A stretch of 6,766 nucleotides of DNA from Deltaproteobacteria bacterium. Its GTDB lineage: Bacteria; Desulfobacterota; GWC2-55-46; S146-73. How positions within the stretch are numbered: the stretch's first letter is position 1; every line of letters starts with the position of its first letter. Shown piece after piece: positions 5,876 through 6,766 of this stretch. The notes beneath the pieces were generated by a model. It was not told the origin of the DNA and searched no databases. It was given only the letters and a program-made list of their open reading frames with translations. The position numbers and the translations under genes were made by a program. The DNA is taken from assembly GCA_015492355.1 (NCBI GenBank), contig WGFF01000178.1, forward strand, positions 1 through 6,766. Reading direction: 5' to 3'.

Positions 5876-6682
5876 CTATCTTACAAGTTCCATGCCCTTG
5901 GCATCCTTTCTCTCGAATGCAGAAAGTCTTTTCTTCCTGGACGCTGTTACAGAGCCTTCCGCAATACCACCATCTGTACCACCGTTGAAATACACCTCTG
6001 CAACCGTGGAAAGATATCCCTTTATCACCTCTGAAAGTGCCTTAAGCGTCATAGCCTTCGATGTACCCCTGTCCCTCCTTTTGAGTCCGTAGGGCACCTC
6101 TGCATAGAGGTATCCCCTCCTTATACATTTCACAAGGAGCTCTGTCTGGTAGAAAAATCCCCTTGCCCTGAGTTCCACATCCTGGAGTACGCATCTACGG
6201 TACATGACGGTGCCGTTCATGTAGTTAAGAAGCATGCCGAAGGATACGTTTATGATGGTCCTGTACGTCCTCGATATAAGACGCCTTGACCACGACCTTA
6301 CGGTCTGGTTGTAGACAAAGGGTACAACTATATCCACGTCGTTCATAAGGGGTAGGTATCTCAGTATCTCGTAGGCATCGTTCTCTCCATCACCCGGAAG
6401 CATCACCACTATCTCCCCCTGTGCCTTCCTCACACCATCCCAGAACGATGCCCCTATACCCATGGGGGTTCTATGGTCTATGACACTTATAAATGGATAT
6501 CTGTCCGCAAGCCCCCTTGCGATACGCGGTGTATCGTCCGTACTCCCATCGTTTACTATGATGACCTCTCCTTGTACGTTAAGCCTGGAGAAAGAGCCTA
6601 TCACATCCTCTACAGCCCCCACAAGGCTATCCTCTTCATTGAGGGCTGGCATTATCACACTTACCGTATATTCTCCGTCCAT
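5876..6682 (-). CDS. Family 2 glycosyltransferase (DPM1/ArnC-like, soluble)
   Basis: GT2 enzymes transfer a sugar from a nucleotide donor, often to a polyprenyl phosphate or a growing glycan at the inner face of the membrane. The 268-residue protein has VSVIMPALNEE (7-17), IIVNDGSTDDTPRIA (41-55), MGIGASFWDGVRKAQGEIVVMLPGDGEND (74-102; the PGDGEND part replaces the usual DADLQ metal motif), NGTVMYRR (156-163), and GFFYQTELLVKCIRRGY (175-191) followed by RRDRGTSK, as in polyprenyl-phosphate sugar synthases. No C-terminal membrane helices are present, and the tail after about 240 is charged and short. The start at 6682 is secure: TAA lies in frame two codons upstream (6688-6686), and GGGAG sits about 8 bases before the ATG. 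It is the first gene of the cluster in this window. Its acceptor is unknown. Confidence 0.93.
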   Translation of the reverse strand: MDGEYTVSVIMPALNEEDSLVGAVEDVIGSFSRLNVQGEVIIVNDGSTDDTPRIARGLADRYPFISVIDHRTPMGIGASFWDGVRKAQGEIVVMLPGDGENDAYEILRYLPLMNDVDIVVPFVYNQTVRSWSRRLISRTYRTIINVSFGMLLNYMNGTVMYRRCVLQDVELRARGFFYQTELLVKCIRRGYLYAEVPYGLKRRDRGTSKAMTLKALSEVIKGYLSTVAEVYFNGGTDGGIAEGSVTASRKKRLSAFERKDAKGMELVR

Positions 6683-6699
6683 CCCTTATACTCCCGTAA

Positions 6700-6720
6700 A
6701 ACCCCTGCTTAAAGGGGGTT
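6700..6720. repeat. Short inverted repeat upstream of the GT2 gene
   Basis: AACCCC and GGGGTT pair across a 9-base loop (stem 6700-6705 with 6715-6720), 18 bases before the GT2 ATG. On the minus strand the stem is followed by TTTTA, so it could end or attenuate transcription from a gene outside the window, but the stem is short. GGGGTTT occurs again near 6755-6762. No promoter stands out in 6683-6766. Confidence 0.35.
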
Positions 6721-6766
6721 AGGTATCTTTTTTGGACCTGTCTGATTCTGAGGGAAACCCCTTTTG

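Noticed and set aside
5413..5988. Long open frames on the plus strand opposite the minus-strand operon
   Set aside because: They overlap genes with clear family motifs, show no recognisable domains and have no convincing ribosome sites. They are shadows of the real genes.
6719..6766. Possible 3' end of a further minus-strand gene (15 codons, TAA at 6721-6719)
   Set aside because: Too short to recognise, and another minus-strand frame is also open across the same stretch. It cannot be supported from this window.

Overview
The window looks bacterial: there is a tRNA-Phe with an encoded CCA end, Shine-Dalgarno sites (GGAGG) precede several genes, and the genes are short and closely packed in one direction. 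Codon use favours AGG/AGA for arginine and ATA for isoleucine, and the base composition is roughly balanced. This fits an uncultivated Nitrospirota- or Desulfobacterota-like lineage, but that is an impression and not a classification.

The window has two parts. Positions 1 to about 1878 are a decaying mobile or accessory segment next to the 3' end of tRNA-Phe. It holds the outer end of an IS5-family insertion sequence (its transposase runs off the left edge), an MT-A70 adenine methyltransferase pseudogene with a frameshift, a remnant of an IS200/IS605 (tnpB) right end with its hairpin, and a tyrosine recombinase broken by an in-frame TAG. The simplest reading is an old integrative element that entered at tRNA-Phe and is now eroding.

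Positions 1879 to 6766 are chromosomal-type sequence, all on the minus strand. In transcription order: a GT2 glycosyltransferase (6682-5876), a radical SAM protein with a C-terminal SPASM-like cysteine set (5853-4750), a xylose-isomerase-like TIM barrel protein (4731-4066), a ROK-family sugar kinase (4036-3044), an ATP-grasp protein (2977-2081) and tRNA-Phe (1954-1879). The first four genes are separated by 18-29 bases and probably form one operon. The ATP-grasp gene follows after 66 AT-rich bases that carry a possible promoter of its own.

Taken together the five enzymes suggest production or modification of a sugar, or a sugar-linked small molecule, for a surface glycan or lipid: radical and isomerase chemistry on a sugar, phosphorylation by the kinase, ligation by the ATP-grasp enzyme and transfer by GT2. 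No substrate can be read from the sequence. This cassette is the best candidate for an undescribed system here, while the left part is best explained as genomic debris.
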